A stretch of 54,929 bases of DNA from an uncultured Myxococcales bacterium (GCA_937146725.1 CAKZRU010000088.1:1-54929), one strand, 5' to 3'. Counted from the first letter of the stretch, positions 25,686 to 34,982 are shown. Notes: a model not told the origin generated them from the sequence alone. Made by a program: numbers and translations.

Positions 25686-27056
25686 ATGAACCAACCCAAG
25701 CAACCTTATACTTTCCCCGATTCCTTTACCTGGGGCGTAGCAACATCATCCTTCCAAATTGAAGGTGCCACCTTTGAAGATGGAAGAGGTGCATCCATTT
25801 GGGACACCTTTTGTGCCAAACAAGGGACAATCGCTGATGCTTCCAATGGTGAAATCGCCTGTGATCACTATCATCGTTGGTCCGAGGATTTAGATTTAAT
25901 TAAATCCTTAGAAGTCAATGCTTATCGTTTTTCAATTGCTTGGCCTAGAATCTTGCCAAAAGGCTTTGGTCAAGTTGAGTCAAAGGGTCTCGATTTTTAT
26001 GAGCGCTTAGTGGATGGCTTATTAGAGCGAAATATTGATCCTTGGGTCACTTTATACCACTGGGATTTACCACAAGCACTGCAAGATCAAGGCGGCTGGG
26101 TGTCCCGTGATGTTGTTGAGCACTTTGTGGACTATACTCGGATTGTTTGTGAACGCTTGGGTGATCGTGTAGCCGGCTGGATTACCCATAACGAACCATG
26201 GTGTGCCTCGGTGTTGGGCTATCTCAATGGAGAACACGCACCGGGCATTAAAGATAACTATGCTCATCTTGCTTCAAGCCATCATTTACTTCTCAGCCAT
26301 GGTAAAGCCGTTCCGGTCATTCGTGAGATTGTGGGTGATCGACCGGTAGGAATTACTTTGAATCTTGTGCCTTCTGTGCCTGCATCCTCTAGTGAAGCTG
26401 ATGCCGAGGCCAATGCTCGCTTTGATGGCTTTTTTAATCGTTGGTATTTGGACCCCTTAGCCGGTCGGGGTTATCCACAAGATATGATCGAACGCTACAA
26501 GGCCGAAAACTATATTGATGACTGGTCCTTTATCCAAGATCAAGACCTAAAAGAGATCAGTCAGCCCATCGACTTTTTAGGCATTAATTACTATTCACGA
26601 GGCATTATCCGTAGCGACCGAGTAGATGAAAGTGAAAATCTACCTGTTGAAGTGATCGCAAACAGCAACCCAACCGACATGGGCTGGGAAGTCTATCCTC
26701 AAGGGATTTATGATCTGTTGACTAGAGTCCATCAAGACTATGACTTTAAGTCGATCTATATTACCGAAAATGGAGCTGCTTACGCGACTGGCCCTGATGA
26801 ACATGGGGTCGTTCATGATCAACTGCGAGAGTCTTATTTACACGATCATCTCATTGCTTGTCATCACGCCCGCCAAGCTGGTGTGCCTCTTGATGGCTAT
26901 TTTGCCTGGTCACTCATGGACAACTTTGAATGGGCCTTTGGTTATGAAAAGCGTTTTGGGATTGTGTATGTTGATTATGAAACCCAGCAGCGAATTCCCA
27001 AGCAAAGTGCATTATGGTACCGCAATGTCGCTAAAACTGGAGAGATCTCATGTTAA
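25686..27056 (+). CDS. GH1 beta-glucosidase
   Basis: 456 residues, no signal peptide, so cytoplasmic. GH1 marks: FTWGVATSSFQIEGA at the N-terminus, TLYHWDLPQAL near 122, the acid/base glutamate in HNEPWC near residue 168, the nucleophile in ITENGAA near 359, and SLMDNFEWAFGYEKRFGI near the end. It is the full length for the family. It should release glucose from imported beta-1,3 oligosaccharides. It overlaps the next gene by 7 bp. Confidence 0.97.
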   Translation: MNQPKQPYTFPDSFTWGVATSSFQIEGATFEDGRGASIWDTFCAKQGTIADASNGEIACDHYHRWSEDLDLIKSLEVNAYRFSIAWPRILPKGFGQVESKGLDFYERLVDGLLERNIDPWVTLYHWDLPQALQDQGGWVSRDVVEHFVDYTRIVCERLGDRVAGWITHNEPWCASVLGYLNGEHAPGIKDNYAHLASSHHLLLSHGKAVPVIREIVGDRPVGITLNLVPSVPASSSEADAEANARFDGFFNRWYLDPLAGRGYPQDMIERYKAENYIDDWSFIQDQDLKEISQPIDFLGINYYSRGIIRSDRVDESENLPVEVIANSNPTDMGWEVYPQGIYDLLTRVHQDYDFKSIYITENGAAYATGPDEHGVVHDQLRESYLHDHLIACHHARQAGVPLDGYFAWSLMDNFEWAFGYEKRFGIVYVDYETQQRIPKQSALWYRNVAKTGEISC

Positions 27057-30000
27057 ATAAGCGGCCTAGGCTTGAGTGCTTTAGGCTAAAGCTGTTGCCA
27101 CATAAGCTCAAATCTAAATCAAAATATCTTAAAGGAAGTGCAGGGCTAAACTGCTATTTGCTGGTAATCCTTTTTTGGGCGATCATGCTTCAGTCTGTGT
27201 CAGCCACTCCTCATCAGGTAAGCATCCAACATGATCAAAAGGGTTGGCAACTCCTAGTGGATGACCAACCAACCATGATTTTTGGAATGAATTGGGGCTA
27301 TATCCCCATTGGGCAAAACTACTCTTGGGTGTTATGGCAACAGCCAGAGTCGGTAATCAAAGAAGCCTTAGTCAGCGAAATGACCCTATTAAAAGAAATG
27401 GGCGTCAATGCTATTCGGCAATATCCGGGAATTCCGCCTAAATGGGTTACATGGATCTATGAAAATTACGGAATTTATACGATTATCAACCATACTTTGG
27501 GACGTTATGGTGTCAGTATCAATGGCGCTTGGATGGCGCAAACCGATTACGCAAATCCTAGTGTTCGCCAAACGGTTATAGATGAGATTACCAAGGTGGC
27601 CGAGCAGTATAAAAATACGCGCGGGCTTTTGATGTATTTGTTGGGTAATGAAAATAACTATGGCCTTACTTGGACTTCTTTTGAGGCAGAAAATCTACCC
27701 AAAGCTGAGCAAGATATCGAGCGGGCGCGCCCTTTGTATACCTTGTTTGGTGAAGCAGCCCAAAAGATTAAAAGCTTAGATGCCAAACATCCAATCGCAC
27801 TAGCAAATGGTGATCTAGGATATATTAACCTCATTGCCAAGCACTGCCAAGCGGTCGATATTATGGCCTCGAATGTGTATCGAGGCGCTTCATCTGGCGA
27901 CTTATTTGATCGAGTCGCCAAAGAACTAAAACGACCTTTTATGTACAGTGAATTCGGCGCTGATGCATATAATGCCAAAACTCGGCAAGAGGACTCTAAA
28001 GCCCAAGCCGAATATCTACGCCAGCAATGGCAAGAGATTTATGAACAGAGTTATAATAAGGGCAAATCTGGAACGGCGATTGGGGGGCTAATTTTTCAAT
28101 GGAGTGATGGTTGGTGGAAGCATAAGCAGGTCGAAAATCTTGATCAGCATGATACAAGTGCCACATGGAGTAATGCAGCCTATCCACATGATTACATGCC
28201 TAATGATCATAATATGAATGAAGAATGGTTTGGGATTGTCGCCAAGGACTTTCCGGATGAGCGAGGTCTTTTTAATGTACGTCCTCGCGCCGCCTATTAT
28301 CTGCTTAAAGAAGCTTTTAGCTTGGCGCCTTATGCCAAAACAACAGATCTTAAACGGATCAAGCAACACTTTAAGCGCTTACAAAGGACTAACTTTGACT
28401 CCGCCTATCAAGCGGACCGAGCTGTTGCTCTTGCTCAGCGCTTGGGTATGGTTCGCTTAAGTCGCTTACGCTTACAGCTTGAATCTGGTTTTGCCCAAGG
28501 TGATACTCAAACAGAGCGTGGGACTCAGGGCACAGTGGGTAATACGCAAAGTCTTTACTTTGATATACAGGCTCAAGCAAACTCCAAAATCCAAGCGCGT
28601 GCCTCCTTAAATATTTTAGGTGATGTGGCTCAAAATCGACTAAATCCCATATTTTATGAAAATCGGGGACGTAATTTGCGTCCTAGTCAAGATGAGCCGA
28701 GTTTAGTCCCAGAGACCGACTTAAGCGCTTTGGAACGAGTCGCTTTGTACCAAGCTGAAATCAAAGTGAATGAGCGTTATTTTGATGTGGATGCTTTTTA
28801 TCGAGTTGGACATTATCATTGGGGTGATGAAGGAGACTTTTTTGGCCTTTATCCCGAAGCATATTATGGCCCTAATATAGATACTTATAATGCGGTCGCT
28901 CCCTTGGGTGCAGTGATCAGTGGTAAGCGGAATCTACGTCACTTTAAGGTTGCCTTTGGTCCTCAACTTTATTGGGGTGCAAATCCTGGAGTCATCGCCA
29001 AATATTATCAAAACTTTGGAGCTTTTAGTCTCAGTTTAATTCATCATGAAGATGTCGGACAAAATGCCGAAACCGGCTCAAGCAATGCCTTGCCGATTCG
29101 CCAAAGTCGACGTACCGCATTAAGTTTAGCTTATCAAAGAGGTGGACTTAAGCTTGATTGGGGGGCTTTGTTTTCGGGAAGCGACCGAGTGGGTGAATCA
29201 TTCTTATGGACGCAAGAAACTCAAGACAGAGGCTATCGAGATTCGGGACTTTTGGTCCATGATGATCGAATCCAATGGTTAGATACTTTGGGCACAAAGG
29301 CTCGAATCGCCTATAGCTCAGGTCGTTGGAGTGCCTATGCACATGGCGTAGTGAAAGGCTTGGTCTCAGTCGCCGGTGCTGACCCAAGACAGCGCTTTAC
29401 TGGTTGGTCACTCAATGAGAGTGGAAATGGAAACCAAATGGGCGGTTTAGCAGGGGTTATGATGAGCTTTGGCGCTTTTCAAATCGCTCCTCATGCTCTG
29501 TATCAAAAGCCCTTAATTGGACCTATGCATACTTTGGATGATCGCTTTAATCCCGCCAGTGGTATCTATTATCCGGCACTGAGAGCTCGTAATCAACTCG
29601 ATGATCCCTTTGCTGTGCTTGATAACCGTGAAACGATAGCTGCTGAGCTTTTAATGGTGTATGACCCTACGCCCGGCACATGGTTTTGGCAGTGGGATAA
29701 CGACTTACGAGAAGATGCCAACTTTGCCGCCAGCTTAAATATAATCTTTAGACATCAACCAACTTCTAGAGATGCTCGCTTTGGTGTCAATGAAGCCGGA
29801 CAGTTTTTTGCCTTTGCCGGTGCTCCACCCGCAAGAGACTTATGGGAAGTCAAATCAAGATGGGTGGCTCGTCCAACCGCCTCTTTACGTCTACTTGGAC
29901 ACTTGTTTGCCGGTGAGGCACAAGCGCGTGGTGATGATACTCGTGTCTTACTCAGAAGCGGTGGTGATCTACAGGTTATCCACTCCTCATGGTCGGCAAA

Positions 30001-30259
30001 ACTCAATCTAGCGTTTAATGATTGGGGACCTTATGATTACCATCGAGATTATAACCTGACCTATCCCTTACAAGCCGGTACAGACCTGGCCTATATCTAT
30101 GGCTTAAAAAATCTTGAGATTACTCAAGCAAGGCTTGGAATTAGAGGCCTATATCGTACTCTTGACCAATACTCAGAAGGCTACATACCAAACGGATTAC
30201 CCACCCAAAAACTTGGTCATGAATGGGAAGTGATCACTTATATTCACTTGGATTTGTGA
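27050..30259 (+). CDS. Clan-A TIM-barrel glycosidase fused to a predicted outer-membrane beta-barrel
   Basis: 1069 residues. A long basic N-terminus leads into the hydrophobic signal LLVILFWAIMLQSVSA (near 45-60). Residues ~65-440 resemble the catalytic (beta/alpha)8 domain of GH2/GH5-type enzymes: FGMNWGYIP, GVNAIRQYPG, the acid/base candidate in LGNENNYGL near residue 198, the nucleophile candidate in MYSEFGAD near 300, and LIFQWSDGWW. From ~460 to the end the sequence turns into alternating amphipathic strands rich in Y, W, R and G (FDVDAFYRVGHYHWGDEG, HFKVAFGPQLYWGAN, SLALYQR-like strands), ending ITYIHLDL. This looks like an outer-membrane barrel of about 16-20 strands. Function inferred: an outer-membrane glucan-processing enzyme and pore. 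I do not know a named family with this fusion. Confidence 0.75.
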   Translation: MLNKRPRLECFRLKLLPHKLKSKSKYLKGSAGLNCYLLVILFWAIMLQSVSATPHQVSIQHDQKGWQLLVDDQPTMIFGMNWGYIPIGQNYSWVLWQQPESVIKEALVSEMTLLKEMGVNAIRQYPGIPPKWVTWIYENYGIYTIINHTLGRYGVSINGAWMAQTDYANPSVRQTVIDEITKVAEQYKNTRGLLMYLLGNENNYGLTWTSFEAENLPKAEQDIERARPLYTLFGEAAQKIKSLDAKHPIALANGDLGYINLIAKHCQAVDIMASNVYRGASSGDLFDRVAKELKRPFMYSEFGADAYNAKTRQEDSKAQAEYLRQQWQEIYEQSYNKGKSGTAIGGLIFQWSDGWWKHKQVENLDQHDTSATWSNAAYPHDYMPNDHNMNEEWFGIVAKDFPDERGLFNVRPRAAYYLLKEAFSLAPYAKTTDLKRIKQHFKRLQRTNFDSAYQADRAVALAQRLGMVRLSRLRLQLESGFAQGDTQTERGTQGTVGNTQSLYFDIQAQANSKIQARASLNILGDVAQNRLNPIFYENRGRNLRPSQDEPSLVPETDLSALERVALYQAEIKVNERYFDVDAFYRVGHYHWGDEGDFFGLYPEAYYGPNIDTYNAVAPLGAVISGKRNLRHFKVAFGPQLYWGANPGVIAKYYQNFGAFSLSLIHHEDVGQNAETGSSNALPIRQSRRTALSLAYQRGGLKLDWGALFSGSDRVGESFLWTQETQDRGYRDSGLLVHDDRIQWLDTLGTKARIAYSSGRWSAYAHGVVKGLVSVAGADPRQRFTGWSLNESGNGNQMGGLAGVMMSFGAFQIAPHALYQKPLIGPMHTLDDRFNPASGIYYPALRARNQLDDPFAVLDNRETIAAELLMVYDPTPGTWFWQWDNDLREDANFAASLNIIFRHQPTSRDARFGVNEAGQFFAFAGAPPARDLWEVKSRWVARPTASLRLLGHLFAGEAQARGDDTRVLLRSGGDLQVIHSSWSAKLNLAFNDWGPYDYHRDYNLTYPLQAGTDLAYIYGLKNLEITQARLGIRGLYRTLDQYSEGYIPNGLPTQKLGHEWEVITYIHLDL

Positions 30260-30269
30260 GGTTTTAGAG

Positions 30270-30914
30270 ATGAAATATACAAGTCAATTGCTACTTTCGC
30301 TCAGCTTATACTTGGGGCTGCTTTTAACCTGTACAGCCTGTGTTGAAGCCCCTCCTTATTTTTATGCTGAAAAGATTACCGAAGCTTCGTTTGAGATTTT
30401 TGATGATTCAGTAGGTATTTTCCCAAGTGCTAAAGTGATGCAAGACCCAAATAATCCCTTTGCTCAGTTTGGCTTAGATACAGAAACCAAATGGGAGATT
30501 GAGGCACAGGGAGATGCTGTTGCCGGCTTTTATGCTTGGGCTACTTTTTTAGTTTTACAGCCCACTGGTGAACATCAGTTTTACACCGCCCTAAATCTTA
30601 AAGCGATCTATGAACGGTCTTTGCTCACCGATGATCAAGAAACAGAAAAAGAACGTTTATTAAATCTATGTATTCGCGCCTTTCAGTCGGTACTTGATCA
30701 TTTTCCAAGATCGGTTACCTATGATCGGACCGGCAAGATTCCTTATGGGCTAGCGACTTTGGCGATTCAAGAACTTCAAAGCTTAGGAGCCTCGCCACAA
30801 GGAGGCTGGAACCTTGTTACCCAAGACAATGGCGAACTTGTTGCCATACAAAGTCTTGAGGTAGAAGTGATTGAAAATGACAGTGAAATAGAGAATGAGG
30901 AAGATGACCCATGA
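30270..30914 (+). CDS. Small lipoprotein of the glucan operon, unknown function
   Basis: 214 residues with signal peptide and lipobox CTAC|V (near Cys24). The mature part has short strands and a helical stretch (ETEKERLLNLCIRAFQSVLDHF) and an acidic tail (ENDSEIENEEDD). No family is recognised. It starts 10 bp after the barrel-glycosidase gene with GAGG nearby and overlaps the next gene by 4 bp (ATGA, 30911-30914). Its constant link to the barrel protein suggests an outer-membrane partner. Confidence 0.7.
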   Translation: MKYTSQLLLSLSLYLGLLLTCTACVEAPPYFYAEKITEASFEIFDDSVGIFPSAKVMQDPNNPFAQFGLDTETKWEIEAQGDAVAGFYAWATFLVLQPTGEHQFYTALNLKAIYERSLLTDDQETEKERLLNLCIRAFQSVLDHFPRSVTYDRTGKIPYGLATLAIQELQSLGASPQGGWNLVTQDNGELVAIQSLEVEVIENDSEIENEEDDP

Positions 30915-31576
30915 TCTTTAAATATTCAAGTAAAATCAAGTCCTTAACTATTCTTTCCTTACTTTTAAGTTTCAGTGCTTGTCGTCCACCAAGTGGCCCC
31001 GATGATTACGCAAGTCAGGAGTATATCCCCGATGCAGCCATGCCGATTGATTTGATATTAGCAGAGGGTGAAGAACGACTCAGCTTGGGTATATTTTACG
31101 AGGGGCCATTCACCCAAGAAGTCCTGATTGATGATGTAAGCAGTCATTTTTATATTTATGAAGAAAGTTTTAGCTTAATCGCTTTTGATGGAGACCGGAT
31201 CGAAGGGTTAAGTTGTGATCTTTTAACCCACCGCGGAGGTGCTTGGTGGGGGGGAGGAGTTCACTGGGATGAAGCACGTGACTTGAGTGAATGGAGTACA
31301 TTACATCTTAGTCTTAAAAGTGATGCAAGTAGCTTTGAAAGCCTACAACTCGCAATGAATAATAGCGATACTGCGCAAGCCAAGCTAAACCTAAGTCCTT
31401 ATGGCTTTAAAACAGATGATGCCTGGCATAGCTTAGAAATTCCCTTAGCTGACCTTGAACAGCAGGGACTTGATTTGACCCAAGTCATGGCGCCCTTGGT
31501 GCTGATTGGTCAAGCGGGAATGTCAGGAGACCGCTTACTGATTGATGCAGTCTACCTAAGCCGTCAGAACCCTTAA
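30911..31576 (+). CDS. Lipoprotein with CBM-like beta-sandwich, end of glucan operon
   Basis: 221 residues. The lipobox is FSAC|R (near Cys24). The mature domain reads as a carbohydrate-binding jelly-roll of the CBM11/CIA30 style: FDGDRIEGLSCDL, GGAWWGGGVHWDEARDLSEW, LHLSLKSDASSFESLQLAM, WHSLEIPLADLEQQ and LLIDAVYLSR. The same theme (GGVWWQ..NNWGDE, FRAWG) appears in the sandwich domains of the large GH16. It probably presents glucan at the outer membrane (inferred). It is the last gene of the operon. Confidence 0.75.
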   Translation: MIFKYSSKIKSLTILSLLLSFSACRPPSGPDDYASQEYIPDAAMPIDLILAEGEERLSLGIFYEGPFTQEVLIDDVSSHFYIYEESFSLIAFDGDRIEGLSCDLLTHRGGAWWGGGVHWDEARDLSEWSTLHLSLKSDASSFESLQLAMNNSDTAQAKLNLSPYGFKTDDAWHSLEIPLADLEQQGLDLTQVMAPLVLIGQAGMSGDRLLIDAVYLSRQNP

Positions 31577-31601
31577 AGAAATCGAAACCGCGCTAGGGTG
31601 A

Positions 31602-31742
31602 ATCATAGACGCTGATATCGCTGTAGAAGTGGCTGAAATGACTCGCCGGCAAATTATTCAGCGTTCCGGAGCGAGCATGTTGAATCAAGTTAAAAACTTG
31701 GGTGTTGAATCACTTAACTTACTGAGAAACTCATTTATTTAA
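31602..31742 (+). pseudogene. Flagellin C-terminal remnant
   Basis: After a TGA at 31599-31601 the frame reads IIDADIAVEVAEMTRRQ, then IIQRSGASMLNQVKNLG, then VESLNLLRNSFI and a TAA at 31740-31742. This matches the conserved C-terminal D0 helix of flagellins ('DADIA.E.A..TR.QIL..AG.SML.QAN....LLL'). In-frame residues before the TGA (KEIETALG) fit the preceding part. There is no start codon or upstream flagellin sequence, so it is a broken 3' end directly after the glucan operon. Confidence 0.75.
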
Positions 31743-31760
31743 GCTCTAATTAAGCATGAC

Positions 31761-33071
31761 TTAGCTTAAAAAGCGACTGGGAACAGCACTCAGCTTACGA
31801 AGCAACCGTTCTTTGAGCTGCGGTAAGTAATGGGTGATGGTTTGACCCTTGTTATTAAAGTTGGCAATGGAGAAATATCTTTTAAAGCGGGCGTAATGAC
31901 CTTGTGCGGGCATCGAAAAACGTCCATTTACGCTTAGGGTATCTCCACCCCATTCAAAGCGAAAGCAATAGCTTAAAGCTGAGCTTGATAATGAGGCATC
32001 GCTGAATTCTGGCTCATATTTAGCCATTTGAAATTGCTTTAGGTCAAAGCGCACACAGCAGTCTAAATCGCTCAGATATACCAAGGTCGGTTGCAGTTGC
32101 TTACTAAGTATTAAGGCCTGTAATAGGAACTTATTATTTTTAGTATGTAAGCGTTCCATAAAGCTTTTATGTAGATCTTTCAGTTCATGAATGCTCACCG
32201 AAGGGCTTTCATAATAAGTGACATTCGCCAAGCGCTCATAATCTTGTTTATACCGAGCCAAGGCCGAACTTGAATCAATCTTTGCCTGTCCATCCCATTC
32301 ATCGTTGGGATACAAACATACCGCCTGTGCTTCACATTCTTGTTCTATAAATTGCATGGCTGTATGTACACTATTCGCCCCATCATTATGCCAATAGTTT
32401 TCACTATGACTAAACCAAATAAAGCTTGCAAAGGGCACAACAAACTTAGGCTTTAACGCTGTAATTTGTAATTTGACTCGCCTCAGTTTTTCTTGGGCCG
32501 CTTGCAGTCTGAGCGTTGTATCTTCTTGGTTTCCAATCCCTTGAGCATTGGAAAACTGGGTCAAAAGAATATCGATGTTTCCCACAAGCTCGGCAATACT
32601 CTCGGCTCGCTTTTTACTGTTGACTACACAATCATTCAAATTAAGAAGCTTTAAACCGGCTACCTCAAGCAATGACCAAGAGTCGCCATGCACATAAGGA
32701 TAAACTTGAATCGATACTTCCTCGCCTAATACAAGTGTTTCACCTTCGCCGACTTCGATCACCTCTTTAAACCCAAGATGTCGACAAAATGAGGCCACTC
32801 TGCCATCGAGCGTAGCTTGATATACGATCGTAATCTGAGCCCTTATCTCGGCAGGAATCTGCTTAAGATTAGGCGGACTAAAATGATCGGGATGTTCATG
32901 AGAAAACCAAATATGGGTCACTTCGCTAAAGTCACTGGGCTGAAACTCTGTTTTGGAAAGTAAAGACCAACCATGATCAAAGGCATCTCCGCTGAGCCAA
33001 GGATCACAGATAATGGCCACTTCTTTGTGGCTTACCAAGTAAGAGGCATGATTAATCCACTTGAGTTTCAT
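31761..33071 (-). CDS. MBL-fold metallohydrolase resembling CMP-Neu5Ac hydroxylase/UlaG type
   Basis: About 436 residues from ATG 33071, with AGGAG upstream. A TTG two codons earlier is an alternative start. Seen: WINHASYLV then DPWLSGDAFDHGWSLL near residue 25, and the metal motif SHEHPDHF near 58-65, the H-x-H-x-D-H signature. A further histidine is in YPYVHGDSW near 127 and an aspartate in LNLNDCVV near 148. The sequence pattern resembles the beta-lactamase-fold part of CMP-N-acetylneuraminate hydroxylase, but the Rieske domain is absent. The C-terminal 170 residues are unassigned. The substrate is unknown. It lies downstream of the asparagine synthetase gene in the same direction, across a 230-bp gap with tandem repeats. 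Confidence 0.8.
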   Translation of the reverse strand: MKLKWINHASYLVSHKEVAIICDPWLSGDAFDHGWSLLSKTEFQPSDFSEVTHIWFSHEHPDHFSPPNLKQIPAEIRAQITIVYQATLDGRVASFCRHLGFKEVIEVGEGETLVLGEEVSIQVYPYVHGDSWSLLEVAGLKLLNLNDCVVNSKKRAESIAELVGNIDILLTQFSNAQGIGNQEDTTLRLQAAQEKLRRVKLQITALKPKFVVPFASFIWFSHSENYWHNDGANSVHTAMQFIEQECEAQAVCLYPNDEWDGQAKIDSSSALARYKQDYERLANVTYYESPSVSIHELKDLHKSFMERLHTKNNKFLLQALILSKQLQPTLVYLSDLDCCVRFDLKQFQMAKYEPEFSDASLSSSALSYCFRFEWGGDTLSVNGRFSMPAQGHYARFKRYFSIANFNNKGQTITHYLPQLKERLLRKLSAVPSRFLS

Positions 33072-33194
33072 GGCCAAAGTGCTCCTGTTATGATCGAAGT
33101 CATTAAATAATTAATAATGATCTAAAGTCATAACGAAGCTTGATGCAAAGGTCAAAGAGCGAGGGGTTTTATTCCCACAGCATGTTAGTACATC

Positions 33195-33269
33195 TATAAT
33201 TTGCTGATCTATACTCTAACCATTTATAATCTGCTGATCTATAACCTGCTGATCTATAACCTACCGATC
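33195..33269. repeat. Five 15-bp tandem repeats between asnB-like and MBL genes
   Basis: Units start at 33195, 33210, 33225, 33240 and 33255. The consensus is TATAAYCTGCTGATC, and unit 2 is the most divergent. Each unit begins with a TATAAT-like hexamer and four end in GATC or nearly so. The block lies 124 bp upstream of the MBL gene and 33 bp after the asparagine synthetase stop. No function is assigned. Confidence 0.75.
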
Positions 33270-33301
33270 AAAACACGCCTATCGTTGAAAAAGAATTAAA
33301 C

Positions 33302-34927
33302 TTAAGCGCTCTGTTCTTTCTTATGGCTTGCACTCGGTGCTGTCCCGCTGGCTCCATAGTTGGGTAAAACTCGAGCACTTGGGTCATCGACATCACAGTT
33401 TTCCCAAGTCTTGTTCGGCATCCAAAAGTCTGGAATCAATTTGGCCTGACCAGAGAAATGCGACTCAAAAATCTCACGATATAAAAGCGATTCTTTGGTA
33501 AAAGGCTTGGCATGGTCATACTTGGATCGAGCAAGCTCAAAAGCTTCATCACTGTAGCTTTGTTTGGCGAGCTCTTTCAGTAAATCAACCATACTGTGGC
33601 CGACCGCATCACTAAAAGCAGCTTTTTGACGATATAAGATCTCTTTAGGTAAGTAATCACCTGCCTCAAAGGCCATACGAAGCAAGTATTTACCAATGCC
33701 ATAACTGTTCATTTTAAGGCTGGGCTCTATCGACATGACATAGGACACAAAGTCAGAATCACTGAAAGGTACTCGGGCTTCCAAACCATGCATACTAATA
33801 CAGCGATCAGCTCTAAGAACATCATAGACATATAGCTCTTTTACTCGCTTAGCGGCCTCATCCTGAAAGGCTTGGGCACTAGGGGCGTAATCAGTATATT
33901 TATAACCAAAAATCTCATCGCTCACTTCACCGGTGAGAACAACCTTAATCGGAGTTTCCTGTCGGATATAGCGACAGAGCAAAGACATGCCCATGGATGC
34001 TCTTACTGTTGTGATGTCCCAGGTTTCCAAGTGATAAATCAGCTCATGTAAATGGGCGAGCATTTCCTTTTTGGTAAATAAGTACTCGTGGTGCTCGCTT
34101 CCAAGATACTCAGCCACTTGCCGGGCATAATGTGTGTCAATGGGTCCATCTTCAATACCAACCGAAAAGGTGGTGATCGGTTGGTCTGACAAGCGAGCTG
34201 CGATCGCACAAACCAAACTTGAGTCAAGCCCACCACTCAATAAAAAGCCTACCGGTGCATCGCTTCGTAAGCGTTTTTCAACCGCCCTGGTCAACAGCTG
34301 ATTAATTTGAGCACCGATATCTTCTAATTGACCGGAGACATCTGCAGGGCTTTCCCAAAGCTTCATAAAGGGGATAAAGCGATCTTGGGTTCCGTCATAG
34401 TAATGACCTGGTGGAAAAGGGATAACTTCGGTATCAAGTTTGGTTAATACTTTGGCTTCAGAGGCAAAAACAATACCGCCGCCGCTAGGTGTACAATAAA
34501 ACAATGGCCTAATGCCCATAGGGTCACGAGCGGCAAACATAGCTTGTTTCTTTTGGTCATACAGCGCAAAGGCATACTCACCATCGAGCTGATCGACCAA
34601 CCCAGCGATCCCAAGTTGTTGATACAGGGGGATTAAAGACTCACAGTCAGAGCCAGACTTAAACTCATAACTGTCGCTAAGCACTGCTCTGAGCTCTGGA
34701 TCGTTATAAATTTCTCCGTTACACACCAAAGTAATCCCTTGGTATTGAAAGGGCTGTTGGCCTGAATCAGACAAATCCATAATCGACAGACGATGAAAGA
34801 TGAAACGAGCATCAGCTTCAAACATGGAGACTGTTTGATCGGGCCCTCGGTGTTGAATACGTTGGCCTCTATCCAAGAGTTCTTGATCTGATAATTGAGT
34901 TTTACTTTCGGCTAAAAATCCACACAT
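33302..34927 (-). CDS. asnB: Asparagine synthetase (glutamine-hydrolysing)
   Basis: 541 residues, close to the E. coli AsnB length. It makes asparagine from aspartate, ATP and glutamine in the cytoplasm. Seen: the catalytic Cys2 in MCGFLAE, the glutaminase domain motifs RIQHRGPDQ, LSIMDLS and CNGEIYN, and the synthetase PP-loop LLSGGLDSSLV near residue 230. Further motifs are FSVGIED and VVLTGEVSDEIFGYKY, a variant of the usual GEGSDE. ATG 34927 has a perfect AAGGAGA site 5 nt upstream. It is divergent from an AsnC-type regulator, as expected if that regulator controls it. Confidence 0.93.
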   Translation of the reverse strand: MCGFLAESKTQLSDQELLDRGQRIQHRGPDQTVSMFEADARFIFHRLSIMDLSDSGQQPFQYQGITLVCNGEIYNDPELRAVLSDSYEFKSGSDCESLIPLYQQLGIAGLVDQLDGEYAFALYDQKKQAMFAARDPMGIRPLFYCTPSGGGIVFASEAKVLTKLDTEVIPFPPGHYYDGTQDRFIPFMKLWESPADVSGQLEDIGAQINQLLTRAVEKRLRSDAPVGFLLSGGLDSSLVCAIAARLSDQPITTFSVGIEDGPIDTHYARQVAEYLGSEHHEYLFTKKEMLAHLHELIYHLETWDITTVRASMGMSLLCRYIRQETPIKVVLTGEVSDEIFGYKYTDYAPSAQAFQDEAAKRVKELYVYDVLRADRCISMHGLEARVPFSDSDFVSYVMSIEPSLKMNSYGIGKYLLRMAFEAGDYLPKEILYRQKAAFSDAVGHSMVDLLKELAKQSYSDEAFELARSKYDHAKPFTKESLLYREIFESHFSGQAKLIPDFWMPNKTWENCDVDDPSARVLPNYGASGTAPSASHKKEQSA

Positions 34928-34982
34928 AAGATTCTCCTTGTGCTTGAGACTTGATTTGACTTTATGATGGAAGAGATAGACC

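Noticed and set aside
33195..33269. CRISPR-like array
   Set aside because: Contiguous 15-bp units without spacers, and no cas genes in the window.
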